Source: Delphinapterus leucas
Taxonomy: Eukaryota; Chordata; Mammalia; Artiodactyla; Monodontidae
Assembly (NCBI RefSeq): GCF_002288925.2
Contig: NW_022098031.1
Coordinates: 15,980,202 to 16,044,201, forward strand
Length of the DNA: 64,000 nucleotides
Reading direction: 5' to 3'
Part shown: piece after piece, positions 27,501-41,000 of the stretch
Position numbering within the stretch: the stretch's first letter is position 1
Layout: every line of letters begins with the position of its first letter
The notes under the pieces: generated by a model
What the model saw: only the letters and a program-made list of their open reading frames with translations
What the model was told of the DNA's origin: nothing
The model's database searches: none
Translations under genes and position numbers: made by a program

Positions 27501-30500
27501 ATGCTTTTGTTTAACCAAAGAATCGAAAAGGCTGTCCTATTTTATGTTAAGTATTATACAATTTTTTATAAGCCCTGAAGGACATTTAAGCTATTTTAAA
27601 CTATTATTGAATAAAGTGTAGGCTAAATGTATTAATCAGCTAAAAAATGTTTTTTAATTAAAAGTGTGGCTTATTACTCAGCAGACTAAACAAAGGGCAA
27701 GCACTTAAAGAGAAAACCCAGGCAGCTCTGAGGTTCCACAATCTGATCATTTGTTCAGTAATATACCCATCAGACCATTTACAATGCTTCACTGACTAAG
27801 AAGATATTGACTTCTACTTAAGTGATGGCTTTAATTTATTGAAATGACAGCTGATTCCTGTATCATGCCTGGTCCACAGACTTTAACAAATAATCATGTT
27901 CATTACAGTCGGGAAAATAAGTTATGAATAAAAATCTGTTTCTAAAAGAAATGTATACAGTATATTAATTTTTAACAGGGCAGAGTATATTTAGTGTCTA
28001 ATGTATCTAAATATATAGACTTGATTTAAAACAAGAAAAATTTAAAAATTTAATAGAAATTAAACTTAATGCTACAAATAATTTCATAAAACAAAGAATA
28101 TATATTCTGATACTGCAGATTTTAATTATTTCAAATACATTGAAAATACTTAAAAATAAATCTTATGTTTTTATTTTCTCTAGCGACAAATGTGTTTTCT
28201 CCTCCCATCCTTTCATATTTTCCTGTTTTAGTGTTCGTTTCTCTCTGTGGGAAAAATATTTAATGATATGTTATGGAGTATCTAAAATATATTTGTGCTT
28301 TACAAAACAAAAAGCATGATCATTCTACACTTGAGGTACCCTCAAAATACAAAATCAAAATTCAAAGCATTTCAAAATTTTAAGGAATTTCTTTAAAAAG
28401 ATGTGCACAACATTTATATTTTCATGCAATCATGGCTTTTTTAACCTGTCAGATAAAAGACTAGTTTTATTTTCCCTCAGAGAAGAGGTAGCCATGTAGC
28501 TTTAACTGGTGTTTTAGATAAAATTATCTTGAGGTACAAAGTAGATAAGCAAAGTGCTGCCCATTAGTATGTTAGATTATCCTATAATTACAATGTGAAA
28601 GTAGAACAAAGATATCTAATACCATCTTTCCTTACTTGGTTACTTTTCTCAGAAACAGTGAATCATGAACTTGAAAGGTATACAGCCTAAAAAAATTCTC
28701 TCTACTAACTACTTCTAATAGTTTCACTGGTCTTCTTTATTAACCCCTTGCTGAGTCTTAACTCTTACAAGTAAACAAGTAGTAATTACTGTGGAAAAGA
28801 TATAATTACCCTAAATGAATTCTTTTATTTTCAGTGACAAAGCAAGGGAGGGAAGGAAAAGTCTGTGTGAAGACCTTAGAAAACTAAGTATCAAAATTTT
28901 TCTGAAAATACCTTAGCAACAAATAATGACCTGGACTATATGTTTTGATTTTCAGTGGTCCTTTATTTAAAAAAAAAAAAAAAAAACTAATAGTGTTACA
29001 GTTGAATTCTGGAATCTTAAAATGCATAATATGGAACCAACTCTTTTTTTCTTTTTTTTTTTTTTTACAACAAACTTCATTCTAAGAAAAAGTTATTATT
29101 GGCTTTCTTCAGTATTCTGAAGTTTATCAGAAAAGCCTATATATAAATCTGGTAACAGATTTTAGTCCAAAAGCTAAGAATCCATAAGCAATCTGGACAA
29201 CAGTTCTTATTAGTCCTTGAAAACTGTGTACGTGAAAAAAAGAAAAGAAACTGGACATCTAACCTCTCACATGGTTCAAGGTTTCTCTTATTAAGTCATT
29301 TGAAATAATTCAATCCGTGTGGCAATAAATAAGATAGATGCAGTCTCCTGATCTCAGAACTTAGGGAAAGCAGATAATCAAATTCTCAGGTCCCCCATGT
29401 ATGCCAAAATATCTCGGTCAAAAAAAAGATGTTGGCCTACATGACTAAATCATTTTGGTTGTGAACTAGTGATTTGAAAACCAAGGAAAAGACTATGACC
29501 CTGAAACCCTAAACAATGTAAGGGTAAACATGAAATTAGAAATGAGTTTTTCCTTTAGGAAGGAAAACTGCTTTTAATCAATAAAATGTTTTGCAGAATA
29601 GCTTATTAGTTTATGAATAAAGTCCCAAAGCAAGTAAATTTTGCTTGTGAAAAAATTTTCTGACACCTGTGGGGGGAAATAGAAAAACACCCTTACTTGG
29701 AAAAAGAAAAAGAAAGAAAAAATAAAAACACTCTTTACTAATAATGAAATACGTTTTCTGTTAGGAAATATTAGAGACCCTATATATTTGAATCACATTC
29801 AAGTATTATGAAACATCATTTAGATAATCACATAAGTAATAAACAATGGCTAGAGTGAAAATTAGTAATGCAAAATGATATCAATTTATATAAATAAAAC
29901 TTCCTAAGTTTCCAACAATAAAACTTCCTAAGTTCCCAATTGAAGGTATATATTGCTTTCAAAGCCATTAAAAGTTCAAAGCTTAGAACAAATTCCTAGT
30001 AGTTGGGATGAATGATTCTACTTGTTTTCTTATTGCGAAAGCAGCAGTTTTTTTCCTAAATAAAATTATATGCTTTTTTCCCTGGAAAAAAGTTTTGCGG
30101 GTTTGTTGTTTCCTTTTGTTTACTATCCTCTACACATATATAAAAGCTTGAATTAAACATCTGAAAGTTCTAGATTATGGGTATCTCACAAGGCCTATGC
30201 TCTCTTTCTCTAATATATTAACTTTTCCATCCCCTCTAAGGCAGTCTATAAGCAACTTATGTTCACAGTCAGGGAGAAAAAAGTTATTATTGACAGGCTA
30301 CTTTTCTTCCCCCACTGAAAATAAAAGCAGCTCTTTTGATTTCAATTATGGAAAACTGATATCCCTACAAAAAAGTTTTTTAAATGCCAGATTCTCTTAG
30401 ATTTTAAGTTTCTACACAATTTGTTTCTCTGCACAGTGTAACTAGGGGTAAAGAGATCAAGGAATTACTGCTCGGCTAGACTTCCTCCAGAGTCATTCAA

Positions 30501-33500
30501 GGCATATTATGGTGTAGTAGAAACCACCATTCTTACTTTGGAAGTTTTCTTCAATCCAGTTGCATATAAGGCAATCATTTAATTAGAAAACATGATCTTC
30601 AGTACACAAATGGCTACTGATAACACATGTGTATTCAGAATCTAATACTTCCATTCTAATTTTGTTAGAATGTCATAGCTACTTTGTTGAGATTGCTGGC
30701 TCTTCAGGTGGCATTTTTTTTGTTTAGCATTTTGGTTGTTGTGAATTGTGCTAATAATTACCTTGACAGTTTAAAACATTCTTTGATTTTGATCTGGTCT
30801 TGCTTGCTAACTGGAATGTGCTCAATAATTTTTAGGTCTGTTTTAATATATATATATACATATATATTTTGCAGTAACAAAACAAACATAGGTTAAAATA
30901 TATCTTTTTAAAATTTCTGTGAGAAAAATACTTTATAAATTTATTCTTACTTCTTTTTTAAAAAATATAGGCTTCCAACAATTCCAGAGCTAAATTTAAG
31001 TACAGATGAAAAAAACCAAAATATAATCCTATGGCTTATTAATTTTCTAATTATAGAGATACTTTACTAAAGTTGTCATTCCAAAAGTATATCCTCTTGT
31101 GAAGAGTTACATGAACAAACCAAAAAAAGCTGGTGAACAGAAGCAAGAGAATGCAGGCAGTTTCTTAAAGACTCTCAAAATAAACCTGAAATACCTTTTA
31201 AAATATATTAGAAAAATACAAGTTTTAAAAATAACTGGATCTTTACAATCTTTTTTTTTTGATCTGTACAATCTTGAATTCATCCCAAAGTATACACACA
31301 CAACAATCTTGATGATCCAGAATTTATCCCCAAAAATATATAGCAAAGTAAAAAAAAGTTCCAGAGAACCATATTCAATATTGCTTAGATAGCCACTAAA
31401 ATTCTATTACCTTTTGGAGAACATCTAGAGCTGTAAGTACAGCTTCCTGTAAACTTGTCAAAACTGCTTCAGTGTAAGATGGAAGAATGAAAGGGGATGC
31501 ATCTGAACTTATTGGGACTGAAACGGCACTGTGTAGTATGACTCCCAACTTTTGCAAATCATCCATGTTGAAACCAGTTTTTATGTGTTGGTAAAGAGCT
31601 GGAAATATTTGAATTAAAGCTGTAAGAAAAGGCTGGCTGGGAATGAAAGTTAGTTTATCAAAAGTAATAGGAGGCTTAGTGCTTTCAGATCCAACTCTAT
31701 ACCAGGTATTCCATGCAGCCCACCAGAGATTCAAATCTTCAAGCTCATCAGTAACTACGGGTGGCTCAGAGCTGCTATATCTTCCAAGTCTTTCTCCAAT
31801 GGAATCTGTTCTTACAAATGGCCTGTTCAGGCCAGGGCCTGATATGGACCCTAAAAGGACAGGCACAGGGACATTAACTGCAGGTGGTGTCTCAGGCTTA
31901 TCTGAGTCTCTGACAGGGGTCACAATCTGTAAAATTTCCTGGAAGCTTTTCAGCGCAGCCAGAGATACTTCATTGTTTTTGCTGAGTGCTGCTGATTGTA
32001 TATGGTCAAGAAGAACATCCCATGCTCTTGAAAAATCTCCTATATTAGGAAGAGGAAAAAAAAATTTATCACCATAAAAGAGATCAAATTTTCTCTTACT
32101 ATTAGACACTTTAAAGTTTATTTGCTTTATTTTTCTGCTTAAATTCCTACAGAACTAGAAAAAATATGCTAAGGTACTAACAATGTGAATTAAAATCATT
32201 ACAACCCAAAAACCCAGTAAAAAATTTTTGTCAGCTACAGGAACAAACAGCATCAAGAAGAGGATAATGAGTATATCAAACAAGGTTTTGGTCTTAAAAA
32301 TAAAACTCTGTAAATGTATGTATACATGCTTCTATTCTAGTACTTCTGCCTAAGGAGAACAGAATAAAAACTTAAGAGGGTGAAAACAAAAACTTTTCAG
32401 TAACATCTTCAGTCTATCCATCTACCTTTATTAATGATTAAGTAAGATGTTCCCATTCTTAAGCATATTGGAAAAGTTATAACAGAATGATACACGTTTT
32501 TTTATCTGTCTAAATGTTTAAAATAAACTGTAAATCATACTCCATAAAAATCTTAACTTTACACTTTGGTTTTCATATTTAAATAATTTTACAGTTGTGG
32601 AATTTTCTTAAACATTTTTCCCCCATCAGTGAGTTGCCAGGAGAAAATGCACCATAAAGATTAGACTGTCCTTTTACAATGAGTCTAAATTTATTTCTCC
32701 CATGTAAAACCGAGTCGACTGATCTACCATCAGCAGAACATGGGCTGAATGGTAGCTGTTGTTTCCACTAATCAATTCAATCTCTTGCTCTACTCCTGTG
32801 ACCAACTAAGCACGTTTATAATGAAACTCTCTATGGCCCGGTGTGGTTTGTTCCTATAAAGCCCAGCAAAAAATGATCTTGTTCCTACAGACATCTAGCC
32901 CAAAGGCTTTGTTAGTAGCATGGATTATTACCCACCTATTTGTATTTAAATAATGCAAAAATCAGAGGAACTGACATTCTGCAAAGGATAACATTAAGTA
33001 GGCTATGAAATAGAGATAATCGAGGTTTAAAGAATTTCACTTCACAAAAGCTATCAAAGACTAGATGTTTTTTCAAGAAGGGATAAACCCATATGACTGA
33101 GGAAGCATTCAGTTAATTGGAAAGCTGGAACTAAGTCTGGTATAAAACAGTAAGTATTGCTCTGCCTTTACAGGATAAATGATAACACTTGCCCAGTTAT
33201 ATGTCTCTTCCTCTCCATACTTTTTTTTAAAAAAATTGAAGTATAAATTACATACAATAAAAAACAGATTTTTCAGTAAACTGTTCAAAGAGTTTAAAAA
33301 ATTTTTGTCTAAAAACTATCAAAACAACAAAACAAAATACTTCTGCTTGTTGCCATTCCAGTCCAAAAGTCAGATGAAACATTACATTTCCCCACCAGAA
33401 TGGTGACCAAGTCTCAGATTTAGAATATTCCATGCCATAGTTAGGAAAAAACCCAGCAATTCTTTCATTAATATATTCTATGTCTAGGAAGAAGTCTTCT

Positions 33501-35020
33501 TTCTAAAAGACTAGGTATAATTATATATTGCACATGGTTATGTTAAAAATATTAACCGCATTATTTAAAAATTTTTATACAATTTTTAAAGGTTACACTC
33601 TATGTACAATTATTACAAAATACTGGCTATATTCCAGTGTTGTAAAATACATCCTTGCAGCCTATCTTATACCCAATAGTTTGCAGCTCCCAGTCCCCCA
33701 CCCCTGTATTGCCCCACTTGCCCCCTGTCCCCACTGGTAACCACTAGTTTGTTCTCTGTATCTGTGAGTCTGCTTCTTTTTTGTTATATTCACTAGTTTG
33801 TTTTATTTTTTAGATTCTACATAGAAGTGATATCATATCAGTATTTGTCTTTCTCTGTCTGACTTACTTCACTTAGCATAATGCCCTGCAAGTCTACCCA
33901 TGTTGCTGCAAATGGCAAAATTTTCAACTACAAGAAAAAAACTGCAAAAAACCACAAACATGTGGAGGCTAAACAATATGCTACTAAACAGCCAATGGAT
34001 CACTGAAGAAATCAAAGAGGAAATCAAAAAATACCTAGAGACAAATGAAAATGAAAATACAATGATCCAAAACCTTTGGGACGCCAGCAAAAGCAGTTCT
34101 AATAGGAAAGTTTATAGCAATACGAGCTTACTTCAGGAAATAAGAAAAATCTCAAATGAACAACCTAACTTTACACCTAAGGGAACTAGAGAAAAAAGAA
34201 CAAAACCCAAAGTTAGTAGAAGGAAAGAAATCATAAAGATCAGAGCAGAAATAAATGAAATAGAGACTAAAACAACAATAGAAAAGATCAATGAAACTAA
34301 AAGCTGCTTCTTTGAAAAGATAAACCAAATTGACAAACCTTCAGCCAGACTCATCAAGAAAAAAAGGGAGAGGGCCCAAATCAATAAAATCAGAAATGAA
34401 AAAGAAGAAGTTACAACTGACACCACAGAAATACAAAGAATCATAAGAGACTTCTATGAACAACTATACACCAGTAAAATGGACAAACTAGAAGAAATGG
34501 ACAAATTCTTTGAAAGAATCTCCCAAGACTGAACCAGGAAGAAACAGAAAATATGAACAATTATTGGTTATGAAATTGAATCAGTAATTTAAAAACTCCA
34601 ATGAACAAACATCCAGGACCAGATGGCTTCATAGGTGAATTCTACCAAACATTTAGAGAAGAGTTAACACCTATCCTTCTCAAACTACTCAAAAATAACT
34701 GCAGAGGAAGGAACACTTCTGAACCATTCTATGAGCATCACCCTGACACCATCTTATTCTAAAATAATAAAAACCATTTCCTAGTGTTCAAATTATAAAA
34801 AATCATCAAAGCTACATGAACTGCATCATGTCTTCATTTTAAAAAATCTAAATCTATTAGTTCTTAGCTTTTAAGATAAAGTAACTATCACAGAGGTATT
34901 AAAAACGATGCTTATTTGTCAAAACTCAGCAAACATACAGTTAAGATTGGCACATTTCATTATATGTAAATTTTACATGAAAACAAAAAACTAAGATTTA
35001 AAATGTATATGTATGTACAT

Positions 35021-35051
<31 letters not shown>

Positions 35052-38000
35052 GTATATATAAAATAGAGAGAGCCCTAAAGTGTACATGATGAACACCACA
35101 CAAAAATGCCCACGAAAAGAGTAAATATGCTTATGCTTTAACATAATGGGGGGGAAAGCCAACCATAAAATAATAAATTAAAAAAATAATATGTACTTGT
35201 TCACAATTATGTACAAAAGTACTTCTGTTCACTTTTCTCAACCACTCCCAGCCCTACCACCAGAATTGAAGGAAGTTATTATAATCTACACCAGAGTTTC
35301 TCAATCTCAATACTACTGACATTCTGGGTTGGATAACTCTTTGTTGTAGGGGCTATCCTGTGCATTGTAAGATGTGTAGCAGCATCCCTGGCTGTTACTC
35401 CCCCCAGAAGCCAGTAGTGCATGTCCTTCCCCAGTTGTGACAACCAAAACTGTCTCCAGACGTTGTCAAATATCCTGTGGGGGGAGGGAGTAGGTTGGGC
35501 AAAATTGGCCCTGGTTGAGAGGCATTGATCTACACCACCAAGTTTCCTCACCAGTCTAACAGTATCCTACCATTCTTCTTTGTGGCCATTCCATTCCACA
35601 CTTACCATCTGAAGTGATATTTCTGAACTGCATATCTGATCACATCACATCATGGATTAAAACCTTCCAGTGCTCTTAGAATAAAGTCTTAACTTTTGAA
35701 CATAACCTACAAAGTGTTCCATGCTCTGGCCTCTCTCTACCTCTACAACCTGATGTGGAATTACACTTTTCTGTGTTCTCTTCATTCCAGACCTTCAAAC
35801 ATGCCGGGGTCCTCACCATCCCCATCTCCTCAATCTTCTCCCATCTCTTTTACACATTCTCTCTGCCTGTAAGGCTCTTCCCAGTTCCTCCTGCCCTTGC
35901 CTGATGAAGTACTACTCAGATAAAATATTGCTTTCTCAGGGAAGCCTATACATACCTCACTGGCCTGGTCAAATATCTATTATAAGCACACAATCTATTA
36001 TAAGTTCCTTTTAGCACTGATCATTGTAGCAATTTTGTATTTATTTATGTAATTATAGTTCTTCCCTCATACCCATGATATAGCAAGGACACTGTATCCC
36101 CTAGAGACTCACCCGCAGTAGGTGTACATTACATATTTTTTCAGTGAAATGAATGAAAACATGCATGCTCATGCACACACCACACATAACACAAAGACTG
36201 GCAGTTAAGATGGATTATTCTTGGAAAGTAGCATTGTATATGAACTTTAAAGAATCTCCTGTATTTTCCAAATTTCCTTTAACATTAATTACTTGTATAC
36301 TCAGAAAAAAAAAAATGTGTATCTACCTAAAGGTTGCAGTAAATATCTTCTAGTGTTGAAGATTCTTGCTACTCCGGCCAATGTTAAAACCCATGTCTCA
36401 GCCCATTGCTTCTCTGCTGTGTCCCTTGAATGATGAATGAGAATATTGCCACCTCCGGACTCAATCTTTTCTTTGTCTGCAGTGGTAGAAGACTCTCGAA
36501 CTCGGTCCAATAGATGAAAGAGAACCTAAATATTTATAACAATGCATATAAAAAGTATTGATAACACAGCTTTAAGTAACAGCATAGAAAATTAGGCATT
36601 GTTACAAAGAATTACACCTGACATTCTGATCAATCCCCATATATTAGACGAAACTGACCAACAGATGTGTCCTTATATTAAGTTTATCCTTAAGGTCATA
36701 GAATATGAAAAATTAAAATAAATTGCATAGACTATTCTCTAAGGCTTACTGAGCTGAGGCGCCAATGGAGCACCTAGGGGGTAATGTACAAGAAGGGAAT
36801 GAAGTTAAGGAGAGGGATGCAGGCAAATATATAACTATGAGTGACATCTGGACAGAGGTTACTGCTGAAACTTCAGGACTGGATGAAGGTGCTTGAAAAA
36901 AATCAAGCAGGAAGCAGTTGGGATTTGGGGAATGTTTACATTTAAAATGTAGAATCAGAGGAAGTAATAGGAGCCCAAAAAATAAAATAAAAATTGAGTA
37001 GAGAAGCACACGCATGCTGTGGAACACAAGCCAAAGGAAGAGAAATTTCAAGGAAAAAATAATCAGCAGTATTAAATGCTACAAAAAATGAGTAGGATAA
37101 GGATTGAGCATGGGGCAAGAGACTTGGCAATTAGAAGACTACCTGTAGAGTCTATGAACAATTTGTGTGGTTCTAAAAATATGGTCTCAGAACCATCAGC
37201 ATCACCCAGGAGCTTCACAGACATGCAAATTCTCAGTCCCTGCGCCAGGGGAAAGAAATCAGAAACTCTAGGGGGTTGGGGACAGTGGCTCGAGCAATTT
37301 GTTCTTTATTAAGTCCTCTAGGAGATTCTGTTACATGCTAAGGTTTAAGATACTCTGAAGTAGAATAATCTGGATATCAAATTACAAGGGGGTAAGGGAA
37401 TGCAGGGGAAGTGAGAAAGAAAAAAAATTATTGAGATTTAGGTAGCAAGATTAACAATGAAGCTGTCTGAAAAGAAAACAGAAATCAGAGAAAATATCAG
37501 TTTGCTTTTTAAAACAGTAAAGGACTCTTCAGCATGTTTGTGAACTGAGAAGCCAGGGGATAGAGTTGAAACAGAAGACACAAGAGGGGACTTCCCTGGT
37601 GGTCCAGTGGTTAAGACTACTCTCCCAATGCAGGGGGCCCGGGTTAGATCCCTGACATCCCTCATGCCGCGTGGTGCAGCTAGTAAAAAAAAAAAAAAAC
37701 GAAAAAAAACAGAAGACATAGGAGTGGGGAGCAGGGCTTTTAATTATTTTTATTACGGAACATACATTATTAATTTTTTAAGAAGACATTCTGGGGTCTT
37801 TTTATTAAACTGAAAACACTGTTAAATACAATGAAGGTTTACCATTTTGCCTACCATCAAACTTGCTGATTTCAAAAATTCACAAAAGCAATGGAAGGAT
37901 TATAAATAGAATTTTATTAAAATGGAACAGATTAAACAAAAAACAGAGAGCTTTTAGCAAAGAGGGGATGCTCACTAACAAGCTGTTGACTCTGTAAGAA

Positions 38001-41000
38001 CATTTTAAAAAGAAGATAAAATTGAAAAATTAAAAAAATGAAACTGCATATTTAATGAACAAACACGGAATTTACCAATTGGAGGTGGTTTTTGTTTGGT
38101 GAGTCTGCAAGTAAATTTCACTACTAGTGAAAATTTTCATTTGACTATATTATATTTGAATTATAGGTAGTGGTTTAGCAACTACTAGTTCTATTACCAC
38201 AGGGGAAAACGAGGAGAAAGGGAAGTGCAAAGGAGATAAAGAGATAAAAAGATGAGGCTTTTAGTATTTAATCTGATCTATGTGAGGTGCAATTAAAAAT
38301 ACGACAAAGCTAACATTTTCTGTTTTGCCAAATGCACAGACGGAAACTCTTCTTTAAAAATTAATAGGAAGAAAAAGAATATATATGTATAACTGAATCA
38401 CATTCAGTGAAAGTGAAACTAACAACATTTTAAATCAACTAGACTTCAATAAAAAAACTAAAAATTAAAAAAAAATTTTTTTAATTAATAGGAACAAGTT
38501 TAATTGAAAAAGTATATAAGCATGTCTCAATTAAGAACTGATAACTCAAGCTATTTTACAGTACCTTCCAAATAACAGTGTGCCACGTTGAGGGCTGTAA
38601 TAAAGTTCCATGTGCACCAATTGTCGAAAATAGAGTTTGCCCTGCACTCTTCCTGACAGCAGGACGGGGGTCCACACATAGTTCACCCAATTTTGCATAA
38701 AGACACAACCACAAACAATCAAACGGTGGTGCAGGGTGGAACGGCCGATTTAAAACCACTCCTTTCTCTTCTGCCTGCTTTTGCTGTGCTGCTTCTTCGT
38801 TATTTAATTCTTTTTCAATAGTTTCTCCTCTTTGGAAAAAATAATCTGAAATATTCCACTAAAAAGCAAAAGAGAAAATATCAATTTATTCATAGATTTT
38901 ATTTTAAACACATAGATATGCAACACATACTTTTTCAGAATTAAAAAAACAATTATTTCAGAAACTCCTTTTCTAGTAGAATGGATTTAATGAAAATACC
39001 TCCTCTTCTGTCAAGTGTCTCTAACTGATTTCAGAATTTGAGGGAGCAATCTTGTGCTAACATTACTAATTTGAAAAAATTGGTGCAGTCAATGTGGAAA
39101 ACAGTATGGAGGCTCCTCAAAAAACTAAAAATAGAACTACCATATGATCCAGAAATTCCACTCCTAGATATATATTTGGAAAAAATGAAAACACTAATTT
39201 GAAAAGACACATGCACCCCAATGTTCATAGCAGCACTATTTACAATAGCCAAGATATAGAGTTACCTAAGTGCCCATCAACAGATGAATGGATAAAGAAG
39301 ATGTGGTAGCTAGATAGGTAAATAAATAGATTGTATATATTATATATATATGTATATCTGTCTATATCTCTTTCTATATATATACACGTACACACACACA
39401 CACGATGGAATACTACTCAGCCATAAAGAAGAATGAAAATTTGCCTTTTTCAACAACATGGATGAACCTGTAAGGTATTATGGTTAGTGAAATAAGTCAG
39501 ACAAAGAAAGACAAATACTGTATGTTATCATTTATATGCAGAATCTAAGATGATTCAAACAAATGAATACAACAACAGAGAAAGAGACTCATACAGAACA
39601 AACTAGAGGGGAGATGGAAGTGGGAAAGGACAATATAGGAATAGGAGATTAAGAGGTATAAACTACTATGTATAAAATAAACAAGCTACAAGGAAATATT
39701 GTAAAGCACAGGGAATATAGCCAATATTCTATAACAACTTTAAATGGAGTATAATCATAAAAATTTTGAATCACTATGTTGTATACCTGAAACTAATATA
39801 ATATTATAAATCAACTATACCTCAATAAATAAAAGAAAAAAGAAAACAAGTTGGTTCTACCTAGAAAGTTGAACATACACATACATAAAGACCCAGCAAT
39901 TCCAATGTAGGCTATGTGCCCTCAAAAAATTCCTTGCACAAGTGCAAGAATCTTTATGACAGCATTGCTCATAACTGCAAAGACCAAGAAATAATCCAAA
40001 TGTTCACCAAAGGTAGACTGGATCATTAAATTGTGGTATAATCATACAATGAAATACTGCATGATTAAATCACCAGGAGTGAATCTCAAAAATAAATGTT
40101 GAGCAAAGAAACAACAGAAGATTAAAGTATGATTCTACTTATTCTGTTTCATAAACAGGCAACTGCAAACAATATATTATTTAAGCATAAAAGCATAAAG
40201 TGATAAAAACTATAAAGAAAAACAGGGAAGCAAGTAACAGAAATTTCAGGATACAAATGACTTTGACAGAGGAGGCCAGTGCAATCTGAGAGGGGCATAT
40301 GAAGGGTCTTAAGTAGGGTGATGTGCCATTTCCTGGCTTGGGTGATGGGTACTGAGGTGTCTGGGTGTATCTTTACTTCACAGTAAAAATTAAAAGAAAT
40401 GAAGGACAATGAAAAAGAAACAAAATGTTTAATATGAAAAATTTCAAGAACATACAGAAAAGCAGGGAGAATATATCAATATACTGATATAACCACCACA
40501 TCTAGATATAACAATTGTTAACATTTTGTCATATTTTCTTCATGCCTATATTTTATAATCTCTACTAGAAAAGGCTTTAAAAAACATAACCATGATACCA
40601 TTATTAACCTAATAAAATTATTAAACAATCCCGTACTATCATTTAATAATATTTTGTAATTTCATACAAGAGTAGTTAACATCTCCAAACATGTCTTATT
40701 GAGTTCACTGTCAACCACAGTAAGGTATGTGAATTAATGAGAATTACATCAATTGTAAAAATGAAGAGAATACAATACCTATGAACATAAATGTAAAATA
40801 AAGGACATGATATCTAGCAGTAATTTAATCAACAATGAATTAACCAACCACCCTTTGGGAGCAATTAAATACTCAACATGCCTATGTTTTCCCCCATGAT
40901 TACATTTTTAATTGTAAAATATTAACTTATCTAGTTGTAAGGAACATTAAGTTTGACTTTAAAAACTTCTGAATTATAATATGCATTTAAAAGACTCTAA

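Noticed and set aside
31643..32077. 144-codon open frame on the plus strand
   Set aside because: It is the antisense shadow of the largest MON2 exon; no family resemblance, and its ends fall outside the exon in intron sequence.
33900..34532. 210-codon open frame on the plus strand
   Set aside because: It is L1 ORF2 linker sequence in an inverted, truncated L1, not a host gene.
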